Of a stretch of 64,000 nucleotides of DNA, positions 33,794 to 40,801 are shown in pieces (the first letter of the stretch is position 1; each line of letters begins with the position of its first letter). The stretch covers positions 310,001-374,000 of the forward strand of contig NZ_RCWY01000003.1 in the NCBI RefSeq assembly GCF_003688625.1, written 5' to 3'. The notes under the pieces were generated by a model. It did no database searches, was not told where the DNA came from, and saw only the letters and a program-made list of their open reading frames with translations. The DNA comes from Sphingomonas sp. PP-CE-3A-406. Lineage in GTDB: Bacteria; Pseudomonadota; Alphaproteobacteria; Sphingomonadales; Sphingomonadaceae. Position numbers and translations under genes: made by a program.

Positions 33794-34065
33794 TTATGCG
33801 AGTGCGTCGATGGTGGGGACTTCGGCAAGCGTCAGCGTGACGCCGACCTTCACACTCTCACCCTGGTTGAACGACGTGTCGTCCAGGCCGGTATACATCA
33901 CGGCCTCGAAGACGATGTCGGCGGTGGCAAACGGCTTCTTGCGGATCTGGTACACTTCCGTCGCGTTGCTCTTGTCGAGCGTTTCCATACGCGTGTAGCC
34001 GGTCGGGTCGGGCAGGGACGGGATCATGTCCTGCTTCATCGTCAGCGTCTTGAGACCCGGCTGTT
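33794..34065 (-). pseudogene. C-terminal part of phage tail tube protein
   Basis: From about base 34065 the frame reads GLKTLTMKQDMIPSLPDPTG, then KKPFATADIVFEAVMYTGLDD and GVTLTLAEVPTIDALA, the end of a major tail tube-like protein. Upstream it runs directly into a terminase fragment read in a different frame. The N-terminal half of the tail protein and all genes between terminase and tail are gone. ATG 34039 could allow expression of the last 81 residues. Confidence 0.6.
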
Positions 34066-34074
34066 GGGTATCGT

Positions 34075-34371
34075 ACCCATCTCCGAGCCGGTGATCACGA
34101 CGAAGGACGCCGCGGCCGGCTTGAGATAGATCGACTTGGCGTGGCTCTGGCACTCCGACGCGAGGTCGGGCGCCAGGGCTATCATCGACTTCATCTTGTT
34201 GAAGACGATGAACGCCTGTTCCTCGTCGCGGGCAAAGGCGAACCCTTGACCCCCGACGACACTATCCAGCGCCCAGAAGAGGAGCGCCAGGGCGGATAGA
34301 AACTCCGATTTCCCGTTTTTACGCGGCACCCATAGCCGCAACCGGCGGAATAGCCGGATCTCTTCGGTCGT
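34075..34371 (-). pseudogene. internal fragment of phage terminase large subunit
   Basis: About 99 codons: TTEEIRLFRRLRLWVPRKNG, with the Walker-A-like PRKNGKSEF, then FWALDSVVGGQGFAFARDEE and KMKSMIALAPDLASECQSHA. This is the ATPase part of TerL. Both the N-terminal region and the nuclease domain are missing; after GSEMG the sequence turns into the tail-tube fragment. Confidence 0.75.
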
Positions 34372-34397
34372 CGGTACCCACCCCCCCGTCGCACCAC

Positions 34398-34571
34398 CAA
34401 CCCGAGCCGCGCTGCCAGCTGGTCGAGTGCCGAACCACCGATCCGCTCGACGGCTTGTTTCGGTCCGTCGTGGCATGGCTTGCAGCTGCTGACCCACCAC
34501 TCGGAGGCCCAGAACAGCTGCATGTCGCCCATGTGCTGATAGAAGTGATCGACCAGTGTCGCAGCAGTCAT
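34398..34571 (-). pseudogene. C-terminal fragment of phage HNH endonuclease
   Basis: ATLVDHFYQHMGDMQLFW, then WVSSCKPCHDGPKQAVER: the His and CxxC/H region of small phage HNH nucleases that lie before terminase genes. The first half of the protein is absent. It leads straight into terminase sequence in another frame, so the small terminase gene has been lost too. Confidence 0.65.
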
Positions 34572-34873
34572 CTGTGGCCGCTGCTGTGGCTGAAGCCGAT
34601 CTATCGCTGGATGCGCCTACCGCCATGATCCGCGAATATGGCAAAGCCGTCGGCGACCTATCTCTGACGGAGCTATGGACGATCCATGATTCGCACGACA
34701 CCCGATCGCTGCGAGTGCTGCCCTATCTCCAGTGGGAAAGCTACGCGGCAGCGGTTGAGGCCATGCTGTGGTGGCAGGAACGCCCGCGGTACGAAAGCCG
34801 GCGCTTCATCACGATGGTCAACCAGCAGCTGCGCGGCATGCGACATGTCGAGCGGGATAGGGCGGCAGCGTGA
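34556..34873 (+). CDS. hypothetical protein upstream of recombinase
   Basis: 105 residues, helical, with DLSLTELWTIHDSHDTRSLR and YAAAVEAMLWWQERPRYESR. No family recognised. It opens a plus-strand group that leads into the serine recombinase. GTG at 34556 overlaps the HNH fragment start on the other strand; ATG at 34625 may be the real start. The stop overlaps the next small ORF. Confidence 0.55.
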   Translation: MSQQSSVAAAVAEADLSLDAPTAMIREYGKAVGDLSLTELWTIHDSHDTRSLRVLPYLQWESYAAAVEAMLWWQERPRYESRRFITMVNQQLRGMRHVERDRAAA

Positions 34874-35025
34874 AGTACGATCCGATCCCACTTCAACAGC
34901 CCGCGTCGTCGCCTGAATTGATCGAACTGGCGAAGGCGCTTGCGCGCCTGGCGGTGAAGCGTGACATAGCAGCTGCTCGCAAGGACAGAATCGGTGCGAA
35001 CCCTCCTATACGCCCGCTACAGTAG
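34870..35025 (+). CDS. small 51-residue protein preceding the recombinase
   Basis: GTG 34870 overlaps the previous stop; the peptide KYDPIPLQQPASSPELIELA then LARLAVKRDIAAARKDRIGA is helical and basic at the end. It overlaps the first 32 bases of the recombinase gene, so it may couple recombinase translation. Short ORFs in this place are common before phage integrases; function unknown. Confidence 0.5.
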   Translation: MKYDPIPLQQPASSPELIELAKALARLAVKRDIAAARKDRIGANPPIRPLQ

Positions 35026-36580
35026 CCAGATCCAGAACGCGCGGTCGATCGACGATCAGATCGCGCTGCTACGCGGCCGCGCCGATCGCGAAGGTTGGAC
35101 GATCGCCGACGTCTATACGGATTACGCAATCAGTGGCGCTGCCGGCGTCGGCGCCGATCAACGGCCAGGGCTGCATGCTATGCTCGCCCGCGTCGAAGCT
35201 GGCGGGATTGATCAGGTCTTTACCGAGTCGACCGATCGCATAGCCCGCCACCAGGGCGACGCGTTCTCCGTTCGCGAGCGGCTTCGTTTTGCCGGCTGCC
35301 GACTGTTCACACTGCTCGACGGCGAAGTCGACGAACTTACCGGCACGATCAAGAGCTTGATGGACTCGCGCATGCGCGAAGACCTCGCAGCGCGCGTCCG
35401 TCGCGGACACCGCGGCGTTGCGACCAGCGGCCGTTCGCCGAGCTCCGTCGCGTTCGGATATCGCAGGGCGCCGAAATTGGACGATCGCGGCGAACTCGTC
35501 CGCGGTCTGCGTGGCATTGATGATGACGAGGCGGAGATAGTCCGCCGCATATTTCGCGAATTTGCAGCCGGCCGCAGTGCCATGGCGATATCGCAGGCCT
35601 TGAACGTCGACGGCGTATCGCCGCCCCGCGCCGGCTTCTGGCGTGCCAGCACCTTGCTGGGGCAGGGCGCCCTCGGAACCGGAATCCTCCGCAACCGAAT
35701 TTATATCGGCGAGATGGTGTACGGCCGCACGACGGGCGTCCAGTCACCGACGACTCGCCGGCAGGTTGTCCGCCCCGCGATCGACCCTGTCTCGGTTGGT
35801 CAGGTGCCCGAACTCCGCATCGTCGACGACGAGACATGGATCGCCGTCCAGGCGAAGCTCGAGGAAAAGAGCGGCGGTCGACCGGAACGGCATCGCCGCC
35901 CGAAACACGTCCTGTCGGGGCTCGGGGTGTGCGGCGTGTGCGGTGGCAACTGGATCATCACCGGCAACAACGGCAAGGCTGGCTCGCGCGTGTGGGGCTG
36001 CGCGAAGGCGTTTGAGAAGGCGTGCAGCAACAAGCGCCAGATCACCGGTCACGTCTACGAGGCGCGTGTGCTGGCCGACCTCAAAAGCCAGATGCTCGCT
36101 CCCGACGTAGTCGCGGCGTACTTGCGCGAGTATCACATCGAGCATGCGCGGGAGAGCAAGAAGCTCACTCGTGATCGCGATCGGGCCGAACGACAACTAG
36201 CCGAGGCCGGCCGTAAGCGGGATCGACTGCTCGCAGCGCTGGCGGACGGAGGATCGAGCTTTCCAGAGGTTCGCGCCGCTATGACTGCTGCTCGTGACGA
36301 TCACGAGCGCCTCCGCCGGGAACTCGCATCGATGGACGCGCTACCCGTGCTGACATTGCACCCCGGCTTGGCCGACAGCTACCGTCGCGAGATCGAGGAT
36401 CTGGAACGGCTGCTAGCTGATCCTGAGGCGCATCTTGAAGCGATCCCGCAGATCCGTAGCATGATCGATCGGGTCGTCTTGGTCCCAAAGGTGGACAAGC
36501 TTCGCGGCGTCGAGCTCACCGTGGTTCGTCGCATCGACGAAGTGCTCGCCTTCGCAACTCGGGCCCGTGCCGCGTCTTAA
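34994..36580 (+). CDS. large serine recombinase (integrase of insertion A)
   Basis: 528 residues. The catalytic domain starts LLYARYSSQIQNARSIDDQ with the nucleophile at Ser10. Resolvase blocks DRIARHQGD and GVATSGRSPSSVAFGYRR are followed by the recombinase domain (SAMAISQALNVDGVSPPRAG), a zinc ribbon (GVCGVCGGNW ... WGCAKAFEKAC) and a coiled-coil C-terminus. Length is normal, all domains present. It catalyses attP x attB recombination and is placed 0.9 kb from the right junction, so it most likely integrated insertion A at GATTC in the glycosyltransferase gene. GTG start. Confidence 0.95.
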   Translation: MRTLLYARYSSQIQNARSIDDQIALLRGRADREGWTIADVYTDYAISGAAGVGADQRPGLHAMLARVEAGGIDQVFTESTDRIARHQGDAFSVRERLRFAGCRLFTLLDGEVDELTGTIKSLMDSRMREDLAARVRRGHRGVATSGRSPSSVAFGYRRAPKLDDRGELVRGLRGIDDDEAEIVRRIFREFAAGRSAMAISQALNVDGVSPPRAGFWRASTLLGQGALGTGILRNRIYIGEMVYGRTTGVQSPTTRRQVVRPAIDPVSVGQVPELRIVDDETWIAVQAKLEEKSGGRPERHRRPKHVLSGLGVCGVCGGNWIITGNNGKAGSRVWGCAKAFEKACSNKRQITGHVYEARVLADLKSQMLAPDVVAAYLREYHIEHARESKKLTRDRDRAERQLAEAGRKRDRLLAALADGGSSFPEVRAAMTAARDDHERLRRELASMDALPVLTLHPGLADSYRREIEDLERLLADPEAHLEAIPQIRSMIDRVVLVPKVDKLRGVELTVVRRIDEVLAFATRARAAS

Positions 36581-36582
36581 TG

Positions 36583-37032
36583 TCAAACGTCGAGTTTGCC
36601 CTGACGCTCCTGATCTCGCTTCGCGATTAAACCGGCTTGATATCGCAGCAGGGATACGCCGTGTTCACTCAGTTTACCCATCACAGGGGATGTACGTCCC
36701 GGAGCATCAGCGAAAAACTCGTCGGCCCATGGCAATAGGGCGACTCGATCCAGCCTAAACCGCGTAGCGCAGAACAAGCCGCACGCGTCCATTTCAGCTA
36801 CGTTAGATACCGTGAAATTGTCGAAGCCCCGCAGGAAAACTTGCTTAGTCGTTCCATAGGCTACGTGAACCCACGGGTTTCCTTCCTGATCTGCGCTGGC
36901 TCGCTTGATGATACACGGCCGTTTTTTTGGGCCTGGCTTATCGACCTCTTCCACATACGGAAACCGGCACCATACAATGCTGCATGGCGCCGGCAGGGTA
37001 GAAAACGGGAAGAAGGTCCAAGCCTGTTTCAC
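36583..37032 (-). CDS. PemK/MazF-like protein
   Basis: About 149 residues. PCSIVWCRFPYVEEVDKPG, then PKKRPCIIKRASADQEGNPW follows the beta-barrel start of PemK/MazF-type growth inhibitors and their relatives, with VHVAYGTTKQVF as the next strand. The long C-terminal extension is not typical. GTG 37032 is used; TTG 37044 in frame overlaps the upstream small gene. It ends three bases from the recombinase stop, convergent. Could be a toxin of a toxin-antitoxin pair with the 56-residue protein; the ribonuclease residues cannot be confirmed by eye. Confidence 0.55.
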   Translation of the reverse strand: MKQAWTFFPFSTLPAPCSIVWCRFPYVEEVDKPGPKKRPCIIKRASADQEGNPWVHVAYGTTKQVFLRGFDNFTVSNVAEMDACGLFCATRFRLDRVALLPWADEFFADAPGRTSPVMGKLSEHGVSLLRYQAGLIAKRDQERQGKLDV

Positions 37033-37037
37033 GGATA

Positions 37038-37208
37038 TTACCAAGCATCTCCGGATACTTGTGTGAGTTGAAAATCGGGGCCCTGCTGGCTCTCGATGTA
37101 GGCCTGCTGGCGCGCGATGAAGTCTTCACTGACCTCGTCACTGTACGCCGGAGTAGGCCGTGCCGCCCGCGTATAAGCAGGCGCTGCCTGCCTTGCCGGG
37201 TTACGCAT
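37038..37208 (-). CDS. small 56-residue protein, possible partner of the PemK-like protein
   Basis: MRNPARQAAPAYTRAARPTP, then EVSEDFIARQQAYIESQQGP. Starts ATG 37208 after GGAGCTACA. N-terminus basic and disordered-looking, C-terminus acidic and helical, a layout common in antitoxins. Ends five bases before GTG 37032 of the PemK-like gene, so co-expression is likely. No family named. Confidence 0.5.
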   Translation of the reverse strand: MRNPARQAAPAYTRAARPTPAYSDEVSEDFIARQQAYIESQQGPDFQLTQVSGDAW

Positions 37209-37360
37209 TGTAGCTCCTTTCTAATGAAGCGCTCTTATTGATCATGCCCTGACAGACCTTTCACCGGGGTTAACCGGTAGTACGTGTTGGGGACCATCGC
37301 TTCGGCTTGTCCAATTGCATAACGCAGCACCCGCTTCAATGTTGCAATTTCAGCACACAC

Positions 37361-38077
37361 CTAACGAATCCTGCCGTACGCGTACCTGCTATATAGAACG
37401 TACACCGCGGCAACCAAGCGTCGTAGTTGAGATAACGTCACGTTAGATTCCGCGAACTCGTCGGCATAATGGCCCGAGACAAGCCGCGACCCGTAGTTGA
37501 CCAGCGGCAGCACCGGCAGTTGCACCACCTCGTATCGGTCGATCAGGCTGTCGAAGACGCGCAATTCCTGCGCATGGACGACGTCCTCGGCGTCGTGGAG
37601 GACGATCGCCTTGGTTCTGGCGTCGTCGCGCGCATCGTCGCGGCGCAGCGCTTTCCAAAGCGTGTTGAGGCAGTCCGCCTTGGTGGTCGGGCCGTCGCGC
37701 GGCCCTATGACCAGGCGGATGCGCGGGTCGCGTTCCGCTACCGCCGCGGCTGCGTCGATCGTCGCCCGGTCGTTGGGATAGAGACCGACATAGATGCGGT
37801 AGTCGTCATGCTCGTAGCGCTCGACCGCTGCCGACAACATGCCGCCGATTACCGCCACTTCGTCCCATGCGGCGACGAACACCGCGATCCGACCGACGGT
37901 GTGCGGCGGCTCCAGTGTGGAAAGTGTCAGGCGCGGGCGACGCCCGTAGAGGATGCGCCTGACGATATAGACAAGGTCGATCAGCAGATCGTCGATGCCG
38001 CCGAGCAGCAATCCGACTCCGGCAAACAGCAAGGTTTCGTGCGCGAATGCGTCGACGATCCACAACGACTCGCGCAC
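37361..38077 (-). pseudogene. N-terminal fragment of NfrB-like glycosyltransferase
   Basis: Start ATG 38077: MRESLWIVDAFAHETLLFAG, a membrane segment, then the family 2 glycosyltransferase core with IAVFVAAWDEVAVIGGML, VGLYPNDRATIDAAA, PTTKADCLNTLW, the DAED metal motif (VLHDAEDVVHAQELRVFDSL) and GHYADEFAE. This is the NfrB-like family (phage N4 adsorption protein B and exopolysaccharide synthases). At GATTC (37446-37450) it leaves the gene and runs 28 codons into insertion A before a stop. The following domain parts lie at 22381-22538 and 5521-6456. Confidence 0.88.
37423..37450. other. right attachment junction of insertion A
   Basis: Element arm GTAGTTGAGATAACGTC, then ACGTTA and the GATTC core (37446-37450), after which glycosyltransferase coding sequence (minus strand) resumes. 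AGTTGAGATAACG here is the inverted partner of CGTTATCGCAACT at 22550. Confidence 0.75.
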
Positions 38078-38314
38078 ATCGCACCCCCGGCGCGGAGGGT
38101 ATAGAAGGTTGTATCCGTTTCGGTCTCAACCTGATCCGAATCGAATGTTTGCCGCGTGCAGGAACGGGAGAACCTTCGCGCACCTTGCGCGTTAACCAGC
38201 CGATCCCTTTCCCCCCTTTCGGGATCGGCGCCGAACCGTTATCGGGCCGGCCGCGCCGATGCGTAGCACGCGGCGCGGCCAAACCGGCCTTAAGACGCGC
38301 GAATCACACCGAAA

Positions 38315-38824
38315 TTACGGCCGGTCGCGACCGCCGCCACCGGTATTGCTGCCATTGCCCGCACCACCGCCGCCGGCACCCGCTGCGCCGACCGTGCCGA
38401 TGTTGCCGAACAGATCCTGGAAGAACCCGCGTTCGCGACCCAGCGTCGGCGTCTTCTTGCCGTACGGCTTGATCGAAGCGACCTGATCGAGCCCGCCGCG
38501 ACGGATCGCGGTGACGGTGCCCTTCTGGTCAAAGCTGATCTGGAGCGTGATCTGCGCGTTCGGGCGCGGATTGCGGAAGGCGAGGTTGCGGCTGTCGCGC
38601 GCGAGATAATACCAGTCGCCCTGATCGAACTGGCCGGCGATCGTCGGCTTGCCCAGCGTGGCGAGGACCGACTGGCGGTTGTCGACGCCCGGCTGGACCG
38701 AGTTCACGAGGTCCGTGTCGACGACATAGCCCTGGTGCGAGCGCAACTGGGTGCAGCCCGCACTCGCCAGCGCGACGAGGCCGATGGCCGCGACTTGGAC
38801 GATACGGGTGGAAACGACGCTCAT
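38315..38824 (-). CDS. bamE: BamE (SmpA/OmlA) outer-membrane assembly lipoprotein
   Basis: 169 residues. Lipobox VALASAGC gives a lipid-anchored periplasmic protein. The SmpA/OmlA fold is seen in VQPGVDNRQSVLATLGKPTI and GDWYYLARDSRNLAFRNP. BamE helps the BAM complex insert outer-membrane proteins. The glycine/asparagine-rich C-terminal tail is a common extension in sphingomonads. ATG 38824 is the natural start of the signal peptide. Divergent from the ubiquinol-cytochrome c chaperone gene. Confidence 0.9.
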   Translation of the reverse strand: MSVVSTRIVQVAAIGLVALASAGCTQLRSHQGYVVDTDLVNSVQPGVDNRQSVLATLGKPTIAGQFDQGDWYYLARDSRNLAFRNPRPNAQITLQISFDQKGTVTAIRRGGLDQVASIKPYGKKTPTLGRERGFFQDLFGNIGTVGAAGAGGGGAGNGSNTGGGGRDRP

Positions 38825-38968
38825 ATACTCTCCCGGGGCCATACTAAGCCGAGACTGGGTCACGCGGAACACGAGCGAACGCATTTGCATCGGCCGCCGA
38901 TCGCCTCGATATGCGAGGTTGCGCGGGCAAACAAGCCGAAGCGCGGTTGCGACCTGAAGGACGACGGA

Positions 38969-39475
38969 TTGGGCTGGTTCGGAAGACTGCTCGGCGAGAA
39001 GCCGGACGAGGCGATGCCGCTGTATAATGCGGTGGTCGGTCGGGCGCGCGCGGAACACTGGTATGTCGAGGGCGCGGTGCCGGACACGGTCGACGGCCGC
39101 TTCGACATGATTGCGACGTTGCTGGCGATCGTGATGCTGCGGCTCGAGACGGAGCCGGCGGGTGGCGAACCCGCGGCACGTCTGGCCGAGCGGTTCGTCG
39201 ACGACATGGACGGGCAGTTGCGGGAAATCGGGATCGGCGACATCATCGTCGGCAAGCATATCGGCAAGATGATGAGCATGCTTGGCGGTCGTCTCGGTGC
39301 ATACCGGGAGGGACTGGCTGCGGGCGATATCGCGCCGGCCTTGGTGCGCAACCTGTACCGCGGCGCTGCGCCGGACGATGCCGCACTCGCGCATGTCCGC
39401 GAGTCGGTGATGGCGTTTCATGCCGGGCTGGCGGCGACGCCGTTACCGAACCTGTTATCTGGAGAATTGCCGTGA
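38969..39475 (+). CDS. ubiquinol-cytochrome c chaperone family protein
   Basis: 168 residues. GWFGRLLGEKPDEAMPLYNAV, then HWYVEGAVPDTVDGRFDMIA and ERFVDDMDGQLREIGIGDI, IVGKHIGKMMSMLGGRLGAY: the CBP3/UQCC1-type domain used in assembly of cytochrome bc1. No ATG lies near; TTG 38969 has GAAGGA seven bases upstream and is the best start. The last codon overlaps the YceD gene start (GTGA), the usual alphaproteobacterial pair. Confidence 0.88.
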   Translation: MGWFGRLLGEKPDEAMPLYNAVVGRARAEHWYVEGAVPDTVDGRFDMIATLLAIVMLRLETEPAGGEPAARLAERFVDDMDGQLREIGIGDIIVGKHIGKMMSMLGGRLGAYREGLAAGDIAPALVRNLYRGAAPDDAALAHVRESVMAFHAGLAATPLPNLLSGELP

Positions 39476-39996
39476 AGCCCGAGTTCAGCCGCCCCGAACG
39501 CCTCGACACGATCGGCGAACGCGAGCGGATCGTCGAGATCGCCGCGACGGAGGATGAGCGCGCGACGCTGGCGAAGCGGTTCGCGCTGCTCTCGATCACG
39601 CGTCTCGACGCGCGATTGGGGATCAAGCGCACGGAGAGCGGTATCGTCGTTAAGGGGCGCGTGACGGGCGCGGCGGTGCAGGCATGCTCGGTCACCGACG
39701 AACCGCTCGATACGAAGATCGATGAGCCGGTCGCGCTGCTGTTCGTCGATCAGCTGGTTTCGGAGGGCGACGAGGTCGAACTGTCCGACGATGCGCTTGA
39801 TACGGTCGCGATCGAGGGTGGTACGATTGATCTGGGCGAGGCCGCGGCGGATACACTGGCGCTGTCGATCGATCCGTTTCCAAGGGGACCGAATGCGGCT
39901 GCGGCGCTGGCGGCGGCGGGAGTGATCAGCGAGGACGAGTTCCGTCCGGCGAATGCGTTCTCGGATTTGAAGGCTAGGATGGCGGGAAAGAGCTGA
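39472..39996 (+). CDS. yceD: YceD/DUF177 family protein
   Basis: 174 residues. FSRPERLDTIGERERIVEIA, then VKGRVTGAAVQACSVTDEPL and IDEPVALLFVDQLVSEGDEV, with a late DPFPRGPNAAAALAAAGV, match DUF177. In many bacteria YceD precedes rpmF and is linked to 23S rRNA handling; here rpmF is not adjacent. GTG start overlaps the chaperone stop. Confidence 0.88.
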   Translation: MKPEFSRPERLDTIGERERIVEIAATEDERATLAKRFALLSITRLDARLGIKRTESGIVVKGRVTGAAVQACSVTDEPLDTKIDEPVALLFVDQLVSEGDEVELSDDALDTVAIEGGTIDLGEAAADTLALSIDPFPRGPNAAAALAAAGVISEDEFRPANAFSDLKARMAGKS

Positions 39997-40044
39997 TCAG
40001 GCCTGCGTCTTGGCTTGGTGATGATTAGCCTACCCAGACATGCG

Positions 40045-40152
40045 CACCACCCCGGCGAAGGCCGGGGCCCAATTGGAAAGGTGGTCGTAACGGCGGTCCA
40101 CGCTACTTCACCATCCAAGCCCAATTGGGCCCCGGCCTTCGCCGGGGTGGTG
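40045..40152. repeat. paired palindromic repeat, copy 1
   Basis: CACCACCCCGGCGAAGGCC begins a unit that ends in CCCAATTGG, and about 45 bases later the unit returns inverted (CCAATTGGGCC ... CCGGGGTGGTG). Each unit also forms its own CCCCGGC/GCCGGGG hairpin. Same design at 45695 and 52263. Confidence 0.85.
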
Positions 40153-40200
40153 GCTTACTCGAGTGGCGCGTGTCTGGCGGCGCGCTGCATCTCTCTTGTT

Positions 40201-40250
40201 CTCCCGCGAAGGCGGGAGTCCAGTCTGTCTCCCCGCCTTCGCGGGGAGAC
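40201..40250. repeat. two adjacent short hairpins
   Basis: CTCCCGC-GAA-GGCGGGAG (40201-40218), then CTCCCCGC-CTTC-GCGGGGAG just before the sixA stop on the minus strand. May terminate both converging genes. Confidence 0.65.
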
Positions 40251-40256
40251 AATGCT

Positions 40257-40793
40257 TTAGTCCGCGTCGGGGCCTAAAGTCGGATCGAGATCGCGGGGAC
40301 GGATGAAGCGAGTCAGGCGGGCGGTGCCGGTTGCGATGCTCGCCCACTCCCCGTCGAACTGAAGCTCCGCAATGCTCGCCGTCGGATACTTGTCCTCCAC
40401 CGCATCGCGCAACGGATCGGTCCCATCCGCGACCAGCATCAGGACGAGATCCTCCAACCCAGGATTATGCCCGACCAGCAGCGCGCTCTCCGCCTCGGCC
40501 GGAAACCCGTGGACCACATCCAGCAACGTCGCCGCCGACGCCAGGTACACCCGTCGATCCAGGTCCGGCGCGATCGTCCGGCCATAGCCCGACCCGATCT
40601 GCTCCAGCGTTTCCGACACGCGCACCGCGGGCGAGGCGATCGCATGATCGAACGCGAGACCCAGCGACCGCATATGCCGTCCGACCATCGCCGCGGCGCG
40701 CTTGCCCTTGGCGTTGAGCGGGCGGTCGAAATCGCGCGCGACCGGATCGTCCCAGCCGGACTTGGCGTGGCGCAACAGCGTCAACGTCTTCAT
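40257..40793 (-). CDS. sixA: SixA-type phosphohistidine phosphatase
   Basis: 178 residues. LTLLRHAKSGWDDP contains the RHG-like RHAK phosphohistidine motif, followed by DFDRPLNAKGKRAAAMVGRH and the second His in LVGHNPGLEDLVLML. Matches the SixA branch of histidine phosphatases, which remove phosphate from histidine phosphotransfer domains. ATG 40793 chosen (MKTLTLLRHA); an ATG four codons upstream is possible. It lies close after the helicase gene, ten bases apart, so co-transcription is likely. Confidence 0.9.
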   Translation of the reverse strand: MKTLTLLRHAKSGWDDPVARDFDRPLNAKGKRAAAMVGRHMRSLGLAFDHAIASPAVRVSETLEQIGSGYGRTIAPDLDRRVYLASAATLLDVVHGFPAEAESALLVGHNPGLEDLVLMLVADGTDPLRDAVEDKYPTASIAELQFDGEWASIATGTARLTRFIRPRDLDPTLGPDAD

Positions 40794-40801
40794 GGCAATC
40801 C

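Larger units (their letters stand above)
22534..37450. mobile_element. insertion A, about 14.9 kb serine-recombinase prophage remnant
   Basis: Bounded by GATTC at 22534-22538 and 37446-37450. Removing one copy plus the interval restores the glycosyltransferase frame (EFAE|SHAKQ). Joining the two element arms gives an attP-like site: AGTTGAGATAACG (37425-37437) and CGTTATCGCAACT (22550-22562) are inverted copies at 12 of 13 positions, with 24 bases between them and GATTC at the centre. A large serine recombinase (34994-36580) lies 0.9 kb from the right end. Contents: small cargo genes, TIR protein, phage regulator, lysis genes, acyltransferase, tail and head fragments. Several internal deletions make it defective as a phage. 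Confidence 0.85.
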
